DNA of 64,000 nt from Marseilla massiliensis (GTDB lineage: Bacteria; Bacteroidota; Bacteroidia; Bacteroidales; Bacteroidaceae), in NCBI RefSeq assembly GCF_016899955.1, contig NZ_JACJJL010000016.1, positions 32,216 to 96,215 of the forward strand, given 5' to 3'. The position numbers and the translations under genes are program-made. Positions 51,786-60,167 of this stretch are shown piece after piece. Position 1 is the stretch's first letter. Every line of letters begins with the position of its first letter. The notes below the pieces were generated by a model that ran no database searches, was not told the DNA's origin, and was given only the letters and a program-made list of their open reading frames with translations.

Positions 51786-52397
51786 ATGCAAGTAACAAAA
51801 GACCATATAAGGAATGACATAATGCAGGCCTCGGCAAAGTTGTTCTTGGCCAAGGGCTTCGCAGGGGTGAGCATGCGCGAGATAGCAGCTGCCGCACACA
51901 CCGGAGTGGGCAACATCTACAACTACTTCCGCAGCAAGGACCATCTGTTCTGCAGCCTTGTCGCCCCGGCCGTCAGAGACCTCGAGACCATGCTCGAGGA
52001 GCACCATGGCAGTTGTGGCCGCGACATAATGGACATGTGCGACAAGAAATACCTCGACTGCATGGTCAGCCAGTACACCGAACTGATTGGCAACCACAGC
52101 CACCGCCTCGCCTTGCTGCTTTTAAAGTCGCAAGGCTCGTCGCTCGCCACATTTCGCGACCGCTTTACCGACAGGGCCACGTCACTGGTCAAGGCCTACT
52201 TCGCCGACATGAAGAACCGCCATCCCGGCATTTGTTCAGACGTGACCGACTTCTCGTTGCGCATCCACACCATCTGGATGTTCACCCTGTTTGAGGAAAT
52301 CATCAGACAGAGAGTGGCGGCACAAGAACGCCGAAAGGCCATTACCGAATACCTGACCATAGAAATTGCTGGATGGAGAGAGCTCATGAAGATATGA
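51786..52397 (+). CDS. TetR-family transcriptional regulator
   Basis: A 203-residue TetR/AcrR-type regulator. The N-terminal helix-turn-helix is clear (AKLFLAKGFAGVSMREIAAAAHTGVGNIYNYFRSK, roughly residues 17-52). The remainder is a helical ligand-binding domain with no recognisable family. ATG at 51786 is chosen; any earlier start would lie on top of the promoter. It is followed by a methyltransferase and two ABC transporter genes on the same strand, which it probably regulates in response to a small molecule. Confidence 0.9.
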   Translation: MQVTKDHIRNDIMQASAKLFLAKGFAGVSMREIAAAAHTGVGNIYNYFRSKDHLFCSLVAPAVRDLETMLEEHHGSCGRDIMDMCDKKYLDCMVSQYTELIGNHSHRLALLLLKSQGSSLATFRDRFTDRATSLVKAYFADMKNRHPGICSDVTDFSLRIHTIWMFTLFEEIIRQRVAAQERRKAITEYLTIEIAGWRELMKI

Positions 52398-52486
52398 GCT
52401 CTCTCCTTTTTTGTGAACAAAACCGCCGTACGTTCATTATTCAGCCTGACCGACCTACAGTATATAAACATAAACAACAAACAAAA

Positions 52487-53158
52487 ATGAGAATGAAACT
52501 GATAAGCAGAATCTTGCAAAACACGCGCAAGCCCCACGGCTTCTGGGGCCGGATGATGCTGCGCGGAATGAACTGCGGCCACGCCAGAGTGGCCGAATGG
52601 GGCATGAGCATGCTGGAGTGGATGCCTCAGTGGGATGCGCTCGACATTGGCTGCGGAGGCGGGGCCAACATCAGCCGCATGCTGAAACTGTGCAGCCGGG
52701 GGCGCGTGTGTGGCGTCGACTTGTCGCCGGAGAGCGTGGCCTTCGCCCGGAAGAAAAACCGCCACGCCTTGGGCCGACGCTGCGCCATAGAGCAAGGCAG
52801 TGCCGACTTGCTACCCTACGCCGACGCTTCGTTTGACATTGTGACTGCCTTCGAGACCATTTATTTCTGGCCAGACCTCAACGTGGCATTCCGACAGATA
52901 GACCGTGTGCTAAAAGGCGGAGGCCTGTTCATGGTGTGCAACGAGGCAAGCAACCCCAACAACACTTTCTGGACCAACCGTATAGAAGGCATGACCGTAC
53001 ATTCGGCCGAAGAAATAGGCCACGTGCTGACAAACACCGGCTTCGATGACATAAGCATCAACTATGGCCGTGGCGAGGAGATATGCATCATCGCCCGCAA
53101 GCCACATGCCCGCACCCAGGCCGAGAAGTCCCGTCGCCAAGGAGCAACAGCCGGTTAG
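52487..53158 (+). CDS. SAM-dependent methyltransferase (class I)
   Basis: A 223-residue class I methyltransferase. The SAM-binding glycine loop is ALDIGCGGGANISRML (about 50-65), then VCGVDLSPESVAFARKK with the acidic ribose ligand, and FDIVTAFETIYFWPDL as the post-II region. The acceptor is unknown; small-molecule methylases of this type accompany transporters. ATG at 52487 is preferred because the longer frame overlaps the regulator gene. It lies 89 bases after tetR and 187 bases before the transporter pair. A Lys/Arg-rich tail ends the protein. Confidence 0.86.
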   Translation: MRMKLISRILQNTRKPHGFWGRMMLRGMNCGHARVAEWGMSMLEWMPQWDALDIGCGGGANISRMLKLCSRGRVCGVDLSPESVAFARKKNRHALGRRCAIEQGSADLLPYADASFDIVTAFETIYFWPDLNVAFRQIDRVLKGGGLFMVCNEASNPNNTFWTNRIEGMTVHSAEEIGHVLTNTGFDDISINYGRGEEICIIARKPHARTQAEKSRRQGATAG

Positions 53159-53291
53159 ACGTCAGCCAAATAGGCTGCAGCTGCCGTGGCCGCCCATACT
53201 TAGCGCAAGCCGGAATCATCCGTTCGGCCGCACCGAACAGCCGGTATGGACGAGCAGACAGGGCAAGGCTGCATTCCGACTTGCCGACGGC

Positions 53292-53322
53292 ATTGTCATG
53301 ACACGGCAGACAACATACTTTG
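53292..53322 (+). promoter_or_regulatory. Possible promoter of the ABC transporter pair
   Basis: ATTG (53292-53295), 20 bases, TACTTTG (53316-53322), one base short of the -7 consensus. The 187-base gap upstream also holds a vague 22-base periodicity that I do not count as a repeat array. Confidence 0.35.
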
Positions 53323-53345
53323 TCGTAAACCAAACTACACCATAA

Positions 53346-55118
53346 ATGAAGACATTAAACAAACTGACTCACTACATGGGCAACCGCAAAAAACTATTCC
53401 CGGTTGCCATCATCCTGTCGGCCGTGAGCGAGCTGGCAGGCATCGCGCCATACATACTGATATGGCTTATAATGCGCGAACTGCTTGCCGGTTCGCCGGT
53501 GCAAGCCAACGGCAACATCGCGGCATACGCCCTGTGGACTGGCATTGCCGCCGTGGGCAGCGTGGCGCTCTATTTCGCCTCGCTTGCATGTTCGCATCTC
53601 GTGGCCTTCCGCGTGGAGACCAACATCCGCAAGGAGTCCATGGCCAAGGTGGTGGCCATGCCACTCGGCTTCTTCGACACCACAACGAGCGGCCGCATAC
53701 GCAAGGTCATCGACGACAACGCCGGAGTGACCCACTCGTTTGTGGCCCACCAAATGCCCGACCTCGCCGGAACGGTGCTCGTGCCGGTGGCCTCAATAGC
53801 CCTGATCATGTTTTTCAACGCGCGGCTGGGCCTGGCTTGCCTCATCCCCGTGGCCATTGCCATGGCCATCATGGGCCACACCATGAACACGCGAGGGCGT
53901 GAGTTTATGGCCGCCTACATGAACCTGCTCGAAAAGATGAACACCGAAGCCGTTGAATATGTCAGGGGCATACCTGTGGTCAAGGTTTTTCAGCAGACGG
54001 TTTACTCTTTCAAAAACTTCTACAACATAATAATGGAGTATAAGCATACGGCCTCGCGCTACACCGGACTGTGGCAACTGCCCATGTCTCTTTACACCGT
54101 TGTCGTCAACAGTTTTGTCTTTGCCCTCATACCCGTGGCAATATTGCTCTCCACGGGCGGCGAGAGCCTGGCCGGAGTGATGCTCGACATGCTGCTGTTC
54201 ATACTCATCACTCCCGTATTCTCACAGAGCATAATGCGCAGCATGTACATAGGGCAGGCCGTGGGCCAGGCAGCCGAAGCCATAGACCGGCTCGACAGCA
54301 TGCTCGCTTTCAGGCCGCTTGCTCAAAGCCGGCAGCCAAAGCGCCCCACTTCATTCGACGTCCGGTTCGACAACGTGACGTTCCGATACCCAGGCATGAC
54401 GGTCAATGCCGTCAGCTCTGTAAGCTTCTGCATACCAGCCGGCAAGCGGGTGGCACTGGTCGGTGCCTCTGGCAGCGGCAAGACCACCCTGGCCCGCCTT
54501 GTACCAAGGTTCTGGGAAGCGTCGTCGGGCAATGTCCTCATCGGGGGAATCAACGTCAAAGACATTGCGACCGACGAACTGATGCGCAACGTATCGTTTG
54601 TTTTCCAAAACTCGCGACTGTTCAAGACCACTATACTCGACAACATTCGTTACGGCCGCCCTGACGCCACCATAAGCGAGGTGAGCCGGGCTGCGGAAAT
54701 GGCGCAGTGCAGCGAGATAATAAACCGGCTGCCGCAGGGACTCAACACAAGGATAGGTGCCGGCGGGACTTACCTGTCGGGCGGCGAGCAACAGCGCATA
54801 GTGCTCGCAAGGGCATTCCTGAAAGACGCCCCTATAATAGTGCTCGACGAGGCCACGGCCTTTGCCGACCCGGAAAACGAGCACCTGATACACGGCGCCC
54901 TGCGACGCCTGACGCGCGGCAAGACTGTGCTGACCATTGCCCACAGGCTGAACAGCGTGACCGATGCCGACGAAATAATAGTGATGGATGGCGGCAAGGT
55001 GGCCGAAAGGGGAAGCCACGACGACCTGGTGGCTGCCGGCGGACTGTACAGCCGCATGTGGAATGAATACCGCCAATCGGTTAGATGGACTTTGAACGGA
55101 AAGGAGGCAAAACGATGA
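53346..55118 (+). CDS. ABC transporter, fused permease-ATPase (YbtP/IrtA-like half)
   Basis: A 590-residue type IV ABC half-transporter: six membrane helices (about 15-320) then the ATPase domain with Walker A GASGSGKTT (about 373-381), signature LSGGEQQR (about 477-484) and Walker B IIVLDEATAFADPENE (about 497-512). The ATAFADPENE stretch is typical of YbtP/IrtA-like siderophore-associated transporters. Its stop overlaps the next gene by four bases (ATGA), so the two form a heterodimer. Direction of transport cannot be inferred: relatives in this subgroup import metal-siderophores although they look like exporters. Confidence 0.88.
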   Translation: MKTLNKLTHYMGNRKKLFPVAIILSAVSELAGIAPYILIWLIMRELLAGSPVQANGNIAAYALWTGIAAVGSVALYFASLACSHLVAFRVETNIRKESMAKVVAMPLGFFDTTTSGRIRKVIDDNAGVTHSFVAHQMPDLAGTVLVPVASIALIMFFNARLGLACLIPVAIAMAIMGHTMNTRGREFMAAYMNLLEKMNTEAVEYVRGIPVVKVFQQTVYSFKNFYNIIMEYKHTASRYTGLWQLPMSLYTVVVNSFVFALIPVAILLSTGGESLAGVMLDMLLFILITPVFSQSIMRSMYIGQAVGQAAEAIDRLDSMLAFRPLAQSRQPKRPTSFDVRFDNVTFRYPGMTVNAVSSVSFCIPAGKRVALVGASGSGKTTLARLVPRFWEASSGNVLIGGINVKDIATDELMRNVSFVFQNSRLFKTTILDNIRYGRPDATISEVSRAAEMAQCSEIINRLPQGLNTRIGAGGTYLSGGEQQRIVLARAFLKDAPIIVLDEATAFADPENEHLIHGALRRLTRGKTVLTIAHRLNSVTDADEIIVMDGGKVAERGSHDDLVAAGGLYSRMWNEYRQSVRWTLNGKEAKR

Positions 55119-56851
55119 TTAAGATGCTCATGGCTCGCCTGGCCCTGTCGGAACAGGGCGCGAGAGACTTGCTAAAAGGCGTATGGTGGACGACGCTGTT
55201 AGACATTGCGCTCATGCTGCCGGTGGTGCTTACGTTCCTCTTTCTTGACGATTGGCTGGGGCCGGTGCTCGCCCCGGGCTCTGACACCGCCCACGGACTG
55301 GCATACTACTCTGCTATGGGCCTGGCTTTCATGGCCGTGATGTATGCCATAGCCGTCAAACAATACCGTAGCACGTACACGTCGGTCTACGGCGAGAGCG
55401 CCAACAGGCGCATTGCGCTGGCCGAGAAACTGCGCAAGCTGCCGCTGGCTTTCTTCGGCGAGAAAAACCTTTCTGACCTCACGGCCACGATAATGGACGA
55501 CTGCACCGACCTTGAACACACATTCTCTCACTCTGTGCCGCAGCTGATGGCCTCGCTGATAAGCATAGCGCTCATCACCGCCGGGCTGATGGCCTACGAC
55601 TGGAGGCTCGCGCTTAGCCTTGCGTGGGTGGTTCCAGTGGCCTTCGGGGTGCTTGCCGTGGCGAAGGGGCAGATGAAACGCTCAAACCAGACGAACTATG
55701 CCAACAAGAGGAAAGTGAGCGAGCACATACAGGAAGGCCTCGACCTTATGCAGGAGATAAAGGCCTACAGCATGGAAAAAGCCTACACCGACGAGCTGGA
55801 CCGCAAGGCCGACGCCTATGAGAAGGCCATGACGCGAGGCGAACTGCTGCTCGGGATGACGGTCAACGGGGCGCAAAGCCTGCTAAAGCTTGGACTGCCG
55901 AGCGTAATCTCCGCAGGGGCCTGGATGCTGGCCACGGGCCGGACTGACGTCATGACCTACCTGATGTTCCTTGTCATAGGCTCGCGCATATATGCCCCTC
56001 TCAACGAAGTGCTCAACAACCTGGCTGTGCTGGTGTTCCTCGACGTGCGCATTGACAGGATGAAAGAAATGGAGTCGATGCCCGCCCTGCAGGGCAGCAG
56101 CACCTTCAAGCTGGCAAACTTTGACATCTGCTTCGACAATGTGACGTTCGCATACGAAGAAGGCAAGCAGGTGCTGAGGGGAGTTTCGTTCACGGCCAGG
56201 CAAGGAGAGACGACGGCGCTCATAGGTCCATCGGGCGGAGGGAAGACCACCGCGGCCAAGCTCGCGGCCCGTTTCTGGGACCCGCAGGGCGGACGCATAA
56301 CGCTGGGCGGCACCGACATCAAGACGGTTGAGCCCGAGACGCTGTTAAAACACTTTGCCGTGGTGTTCCAAGACGTGGTGCTTTTCAATGCCACGGTGAT
56401 GGAAAACATACGCATCGGGCGCCGCAATGCCACCGACGCTGAAGTGGTCAGAGCGGCACGCCTCGCACGCTGTGACGAGTTTGTAAGCCGTTTGCCCGAC
56501 GGATACGCCACCGTCATAGGCGAAAACGGCGAAACCCTTTCGGGCGGCGAGCGCCAACGCATATCCATTGCGCGCGCCATGCTGAAAGACGCGCCCATCA
56601 TACTGCTCGACGAAGCCACCGCGTCGCTCGACGTTGAAAACGAGACAATGATACAGGCGGGGCTGTCTGAACTCGTAAAAGACAAGACAGTAATCATCAT
56701 TGCCCATCGGATGAGGACAATAGCCGAAGCCGACAGGATTGTAACGCTGGAAAACGGAACCATCACCGAGAACCTTACGGCCGTGGAGCGGGGCAAGAGC
56801 AACGGTTATTTCGCCCGCATGCTTAAGCAGCAAGTCACCGACGCCGTTTGA
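55115..56851 (+). CDS. ABC transporter, fused permease-ATPase (YbtQ/IrtB-like half)
   Basis: The partner half-transporter (578 residues). Six helices precede an ATPase domain with Walker A GPSGGGKTT (about 370), signature LSGGERQRISIARA and Walker B IILLDEATASLDVENE. The two Walker B regions differ in the way that marks the YbtP/YbtQ pair. ATG at 55115 is chosen over 55085 because AAGGAGG at 55100-55106 is correctly spaced before it and it forms an ATGA overlap with the first half. A 20-base hairpin (56986-57030) follows. Confidence 0.88.
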   Translation: MIKMLMARLALSEQGARDLLKGVWWTTLLDIALMLPVVLTFLFLDDWLGPVLAPGSDTAHGLAYYSAMGLAFMAVMYAIAVKQYRSTYTSVYGESANRRIALAEKLRKLPLAFFGEKNLSDLTATIMDDCTDLEHTFSHSVPQLMASLISIALITAGLMAYDWRLALSLAWVVPVAFGVLAVAKGQMKRSNQTNYANKRKVSEHIQEGLDLMQEIKAYSMEKAYTDELDRKADAYEKAMTRGELLLGMTVNGAQSLLKLGLPSVISAGAWMLATGRTDVMTYLMFLVIGSRIYAPLNEVLNNLAVLVFLDVRIDRMKEMESMPALQGSSTFKLANFDICFDNVTFAYEEGKQVLRGVSFTARQGETTALIGPSGGGKTTAAKLAARFWDPQGGRITLGGTDIKTVEPETLLKHFAVVFQDVVLFNATVMENIRIGRRNATDAEVVRAARLARCDEFVSRLPDGYATVIGENGETLSGGERQRISIARAMLKDAPIILLDEATASLDVENETMIQAGLSELVKDKTVIIIAHRMRTIAEADRIVTLENGTITENLTAVERGKSNGYFARMLKQQVTDAV

Positions 56852-56985
56852 CGGTATGCCTCGCCATGACGCCCCACCGGCCGCTTGCAGGCATGCAAGG
56901 CCGGCCGCACCACAAGCCGGGCCCGGCTGGCAAGCTGCCGGCAGTGGCGCCACGCCTTGGGCGAGTCATGCCTGACACCACAACG

Positions 56986-57030
56986 CCGGTGGGCCATGGC
57001 CTGCAGATATTGCAAGCCATGGCCCACCGG
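56986..57030. terminator. Bidirectional hairpin between ABC transporter and pyk
   Basis: Twenty-base arms (56986-57005 and 57011-57030, reading CCGGTGGGCCATGGC outward) with one mismatch around a five-base GATAT loop. Located between convergent genes. No T-tract on either side. Confidence 0.75.
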
Positions 57031-57062
57031 TCTATGCCACGACGAGTGCCTGGCGACGCCTG

Positions 57063-58505
57063 TCAGGCGTTGGGCAGATGCACCTCGCCCGAACGCTCAA
57101 ACACATCGCGCACCTTGTTTATTTCAAGGAACGACGTGCCTCCGCCGACGGCGAAGCTGCCGCTGAGGTGCGCAATCTTGTCGTCCATGCTCAGATAGCC
57201 TTTCTGCCTGAGCATGCGCAGGGCAGCAAGGAACTGTTCCTTCTGACCTATCTGCTCGTGCTGTGCCACCGAAATCACTCCGTAGCTCAACGCCAGCCAG
57301 CGCTGCACCTTGTCCTTATAGCAGATGGCCAACACGGGGTTGGGCCCGCGGAAGGCAGCCAGGTTGCGGGCTGTCTGTCCCGTCTTGCTGTCGGTAATGA
57401 TGCCTTTCACCCCCAGGCGCTCGGTAGCCTCGATGGCGTTCCAAGCAAGAAACTCCGACACATCGCAGTCGGCCCTGAGCGGCACCGCAATGTCGTTCTC
57501 CTTCATCTTGTCTTTCTCGGCCTGCTCGGCAATGGCAGCCATAGTCCTGACTGCCTCGACGGGATATTTGCCCGAGGCTGTCTCGCCGCTTAGCATCAGC
57601 GCGTCGGTACGATAATATATGGCGTTGGCAATGTCGGTCACCTCGGCACGCGTGGGCCTCGGGTTGGTAATCATGGTGTGGAGCATCTGCGTGGCCACAA
57701 TCACAGGCTTCTTGGCCTGTATGCACTTGTGTATTATCCTGCGCTGTATGCCCGGTATGCGCTCTATTGGCACCTCGATGCCAAGGTCGCCACGGGCAAT
57801 CATGATGCCATAAGAAGCCTCGATAATCTCGTCGATGTTGTCAACTCCCTCCTGGTTCTCTATCTTCGATATTATCTTGATGTCGCTGCCGCGGCTGTCG
57901 AGTATCTCCTGCACCGCAGCAACATCTGACGCGCTCCTCACAAACGAGTGGGCTATGAAGTCTATGTCTTCGTCGATAGCCAGGTTGATGTTGGCCTTGT
58001 CCTTCTCGGTAAGCGCAGGCAGGTCGATGTGCACCCCGGGCACGTTGACGCTCTTGTGCGAGCCCAGCACCCCGTCGTTCTGTACCTGTGCAATGACGGC
58101 CGGCCCGTTGATGCCTATCACCTTCATGTCGATAGCTCCGTCGTCGAAGAGGATGTCGTCGCCCACGTGGACATCATTGGCGAAGTTGACATACGACAGG
58201 TTCACTATGTCGTGCTCGGTGTCCATTTCCGGCCGCCCGAATATCTTCACCACGTCGCCGGCCTTGTAGCTGATAGGCTCCTGGCAGCCGGTAGTCCTTA
58301 TTTCCGGCCCTTTGGTGTCAATCAGTATGCCTATGTGATGTGACACCTTGCGGGTATTCCTTATTATCTGGCGTATGCCATCGGCCGATGCGTGCGCCGT
58401 GTTCATGCGCACTACGTTCATCCCTGCATCGAAAAGCTCACGAATGAAGTCTACACTGCATCTCCTGTCGCTGATGGATGCCACAATCTTTGTTTGTTTC
58501 ATCAT
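57063..58505 (-). CDS. pyk: Pyruvate kinase
   Basis: Glycolytic pyruvate kinase (480 residues), converting phosphoenolpyruvate and ADP to pyruvate and ATP. Domains A, B and C are all present. Key motifs are GMNVVRMNTAHAS, DTKGPEIRT, the catalytic lysine region DIKIISKIENQEGV, MIARGDLGIEV and TRAEVTDIANAIYYRTDALMLSGETA. The K+-site and C-terminal effector domain look complete. ATG at 58503-58505 (MMKQTKIVASI) is chosen over the longer frame, since the upstream part lies in the leader; 58502 is equally possible. Confidence 0.96.
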   Translation of the reverse strand: MMKQTKIVASISDRRCSVDFIRELFDAGMNVVRMNTAHASADGIRQIIRNTRKVSHHIGILIDTKGPEIRTTGCQEPISYKAGDVVKIFGRPEMDTEHDIVNLSYVNFANDVHVGDDILFDDGAIDMKVIGINGPAVIAQVQNDGVLGSHKSVNVPGVHIDLPALTEKDKANINLAIDEDIDFIAHSFVRSASDVAAVQEILDSRGSDIKIISKIENQEGVDNIDEIIEASYGIMIARGDLGIEVPIERIPGIQRRIIHKCIQAKKPVIVATQMLHTMITNPRPTRAEVTDIANAIYYRTDALMLSGETASGKYPVEAVRTMAAIAEQAEKDKMKENDIAVPLRADCDVSEFLAWNAIEATERLGVKGIITDSKTGQTARNLAAFRGPNPVLAICYKDKVQRWLALSYGVISVAQHEQIGQKEQFLAALRMLRQKGYLSMDDKIAHLSGSFAVGGGTSFLEINKVRDVFERSGEVHLPNA

Positions 58506-58537
58506 TTGTTTTATCCGGATTTGTTGTAAACACAATG

Positions 58538-58568
58538 CAAAGTTACACTATTTTTGCGAGACCGCAAA
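58538..58568 (-). promoter_or_regulatory. Promoter of pyk
   Basis: Minus-strand TTTG (58565-58568), 19 bases, TAACTTTG (58538-58545). Leader of about 27 bases. Confidence 0.85.
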
Positions 58569-58732
58569 ATAAATGCCGAAAAGCTTTAACGGCCAAACAT
58601 GCATAGCTGCCCCACCCGATGGCTGCCCGGCATTGGCCGACGACGGCCACCACCCACGTCCCGCAGCTACGGCGGCCCACGGCAGACACACATTTTTTCT
58701 GCCAGTGTGGCACATGTTTATCATTTTTTCCT

Positions 58733-58740
58733 TACCTTTG
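58733..58740 (+). promoter_or_regulatory. Promoter -7 box of serS
   Basis: TACCTTTG fits the -7 consensus exactly. No clear -33 match lies 19-21 bases upstream. The leader is about 35 bases. Confidence 0.6.
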
Positions 58741-58780
58741 CACCTGAGAATATAAACTACAAGTTTTAAATATTTCTATT

Positions 58781-60070
58781 ATGCTTACACTCAAACTCAT
58801 CACTGAGGAGACCGAACGTGTGATTCGCGGACTTGAAAAAAAGCACTTCGACGGTGCCAAAGAAACTATCGAGAAGGTAATCGAAATAGACAGGAATCGC
58901 CGTGAAGCGCAGCAGAAACTTGACAAGGCCAAGCAAGAGGCCAAGCAACTGGCCGCGCAGATAGGCAGCCTCATGAAGCAGGGGAAGAAAGACGAAGCCG
59001 AAGAGATAAAGGCCAAGGTGGCCGTGATTAAGCAGGCCGACAAAGCGCTACAGGAAACCATGGAAAACGCCGAGAAGGAGCTCCATGACTTACTGTGCAC
59101 CATCCCCAACGTGCCCAACGACGACGTGCCCGAGGGCAAGGACGCTTCCGACAACGTGGTGGTCAAGGAAGGCGGCGTGATACCCGAACTGCCTGCCGAC
59201 GCCCTGTGCCACTGGGACCTCTGCAAGAAGTTCAACCTCATAGACTTCGACATGGGTGTGAAAATCACCGGGGCCGGTTTCCCCATCTACATCGGCAAGA
59301 TGGCCCGCCTGCAGCGCGCCCTCGAGGCTTTCTTCCTCGAGGAGGCACGCAAGAGCGGCTACCTCGAGGTGCAGCCGCCCTATGTGGTCAACGAGGCATC
59401 GGGCTACGGCACAGGCCAGCTGCCCGACAAGGAGGGGCAGATGTATCATTGCAACCTCGACAACCTTTACCTCATACCTACTGCCGAGGTGCCGGTGACC
59501 AACATCTTCCGCGACGTCATCCTCGATGAGAAAGACCTGCCCATAAAGCGCACGGCCTACTCTGCCTGTTTCAGGCGCGAGGCAGGCTCGTATGGCAAGG
59601 ACGTGAGGGGGCTCAACCGCCTGCACCAGTTCGACAAGGTGGAAATTGTGCGCATCGACACGCCGGAGCACTCATACGAGAGCCTCAGGGAGATGCTCGA
59701 CCACGTGGAGGGCCTGGTCAAGAAGCTCGAGCTGCCCTACCACATACTGCGGCTGTGCGGAGGCGACATGAGTTTCACCTCGGCCATATGCTACGACTTC
59801 GAGGTGTGGAGCGCCGCACAGAAGCGCTGGCTCGAAGTTTCGTCGGTGTCTAACTTCGAGAGCTACCAGGCAAACCGCCTGAAGTGCCGCTACCGCCGCG
59901 CCGACGACAAGAAGATTGAACTATGCCACACGCTCAACGGCTCGGCCCTGGCCCTGCCGCGCATAGTGGCCACCATACTCGAAAACAACCAGACGCCCGA
60001 GGGCATAAGGGTGCCTAAGTGCCTCGTGCCCTACTGTGGCTTCGAAATGCTCGACGACAAGAACTTCTAA
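58781..60070 (+). CDS. serS: Serine-tRNA ligase
   Basis: Class II seryl-tRNA synthetase (429 residues) that charges tRNA-Ser and tRNA-Sec. An N-terminal antiparallel coiled-coil arm (about 25-105, rich in Lys/Glu/Ala) grips the long variable arm of tRNA-Ser. The catalytic domain holds motif 2 (FRREAGSYGKDVRGLNRLHQF) and motif 3 (LNGSALALPRIVATILENNQ). Length is normal. It is transcribed alone; a GC-rich hairpin follows 13 bases after the stop. Confidence 0.97.
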   Translation: MLTLKLITEETERVIRGLEKKHFDGAKETIEKVIEIDRNRREAQQKLDKAKQEAKQLAAQIGSLMKQGKKDEAEEIKAKVAVIKQADKALQETMENAEKELHDLLCTIPNVPNDDVPEGKDASDNVVVKEGGVIPELPADALCHWDLCKKFNLIDFDMGVKITGAGFPIYIGKMARLQRALEAFFLEEARKSGYLEVQPPYVVNEASGYGTGQLPDKEGQMYHCNLDNLYLIPTAEVPVTNIFRDVILDEKDLPIKRTAYSACFRREAGSYGKDVRGLNRLHQFDKVEIVRIDTPEHSYESLREMLDHVEGLVKKLELPYHILRLCGGDMSFTSAICYDFEVWSAAQKRWLEVSSVSNFESYQANRLKCRYRRADDKKIELCHTLNGSALALPRIVATILENNQTPEGIRVPKCLVPYCGFEMLDDKNF

Positions 60071-60082
60071 GCACAATGCTAC

Positions 60083-60116
60083 GCCCGCCGGCAAGGCCAC
60101 ACACCTGCCGGCGGGC
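60083..60116 (+). terminator. Hairpin terminator of serS
   Basis: Perfect 11-base arms GCCCGCCGGCA (60083-60093) and TGCCGGCGGGC (60106-60116). No T-tract follows. Confidence 0.68.
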
Positions 60117-60167
60117 TGATGCAAGCGTGCGAAACGACTACACGCAACACATCAGAAAAACTAAACA

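Noticed and set aside
53160..53345. A seventh 22-bp repeat array
   Set aside because: Some stretches (for example CCGGTATGG near 53241) recall the unit and the spacing is about right, but no unit matches the core well enough.
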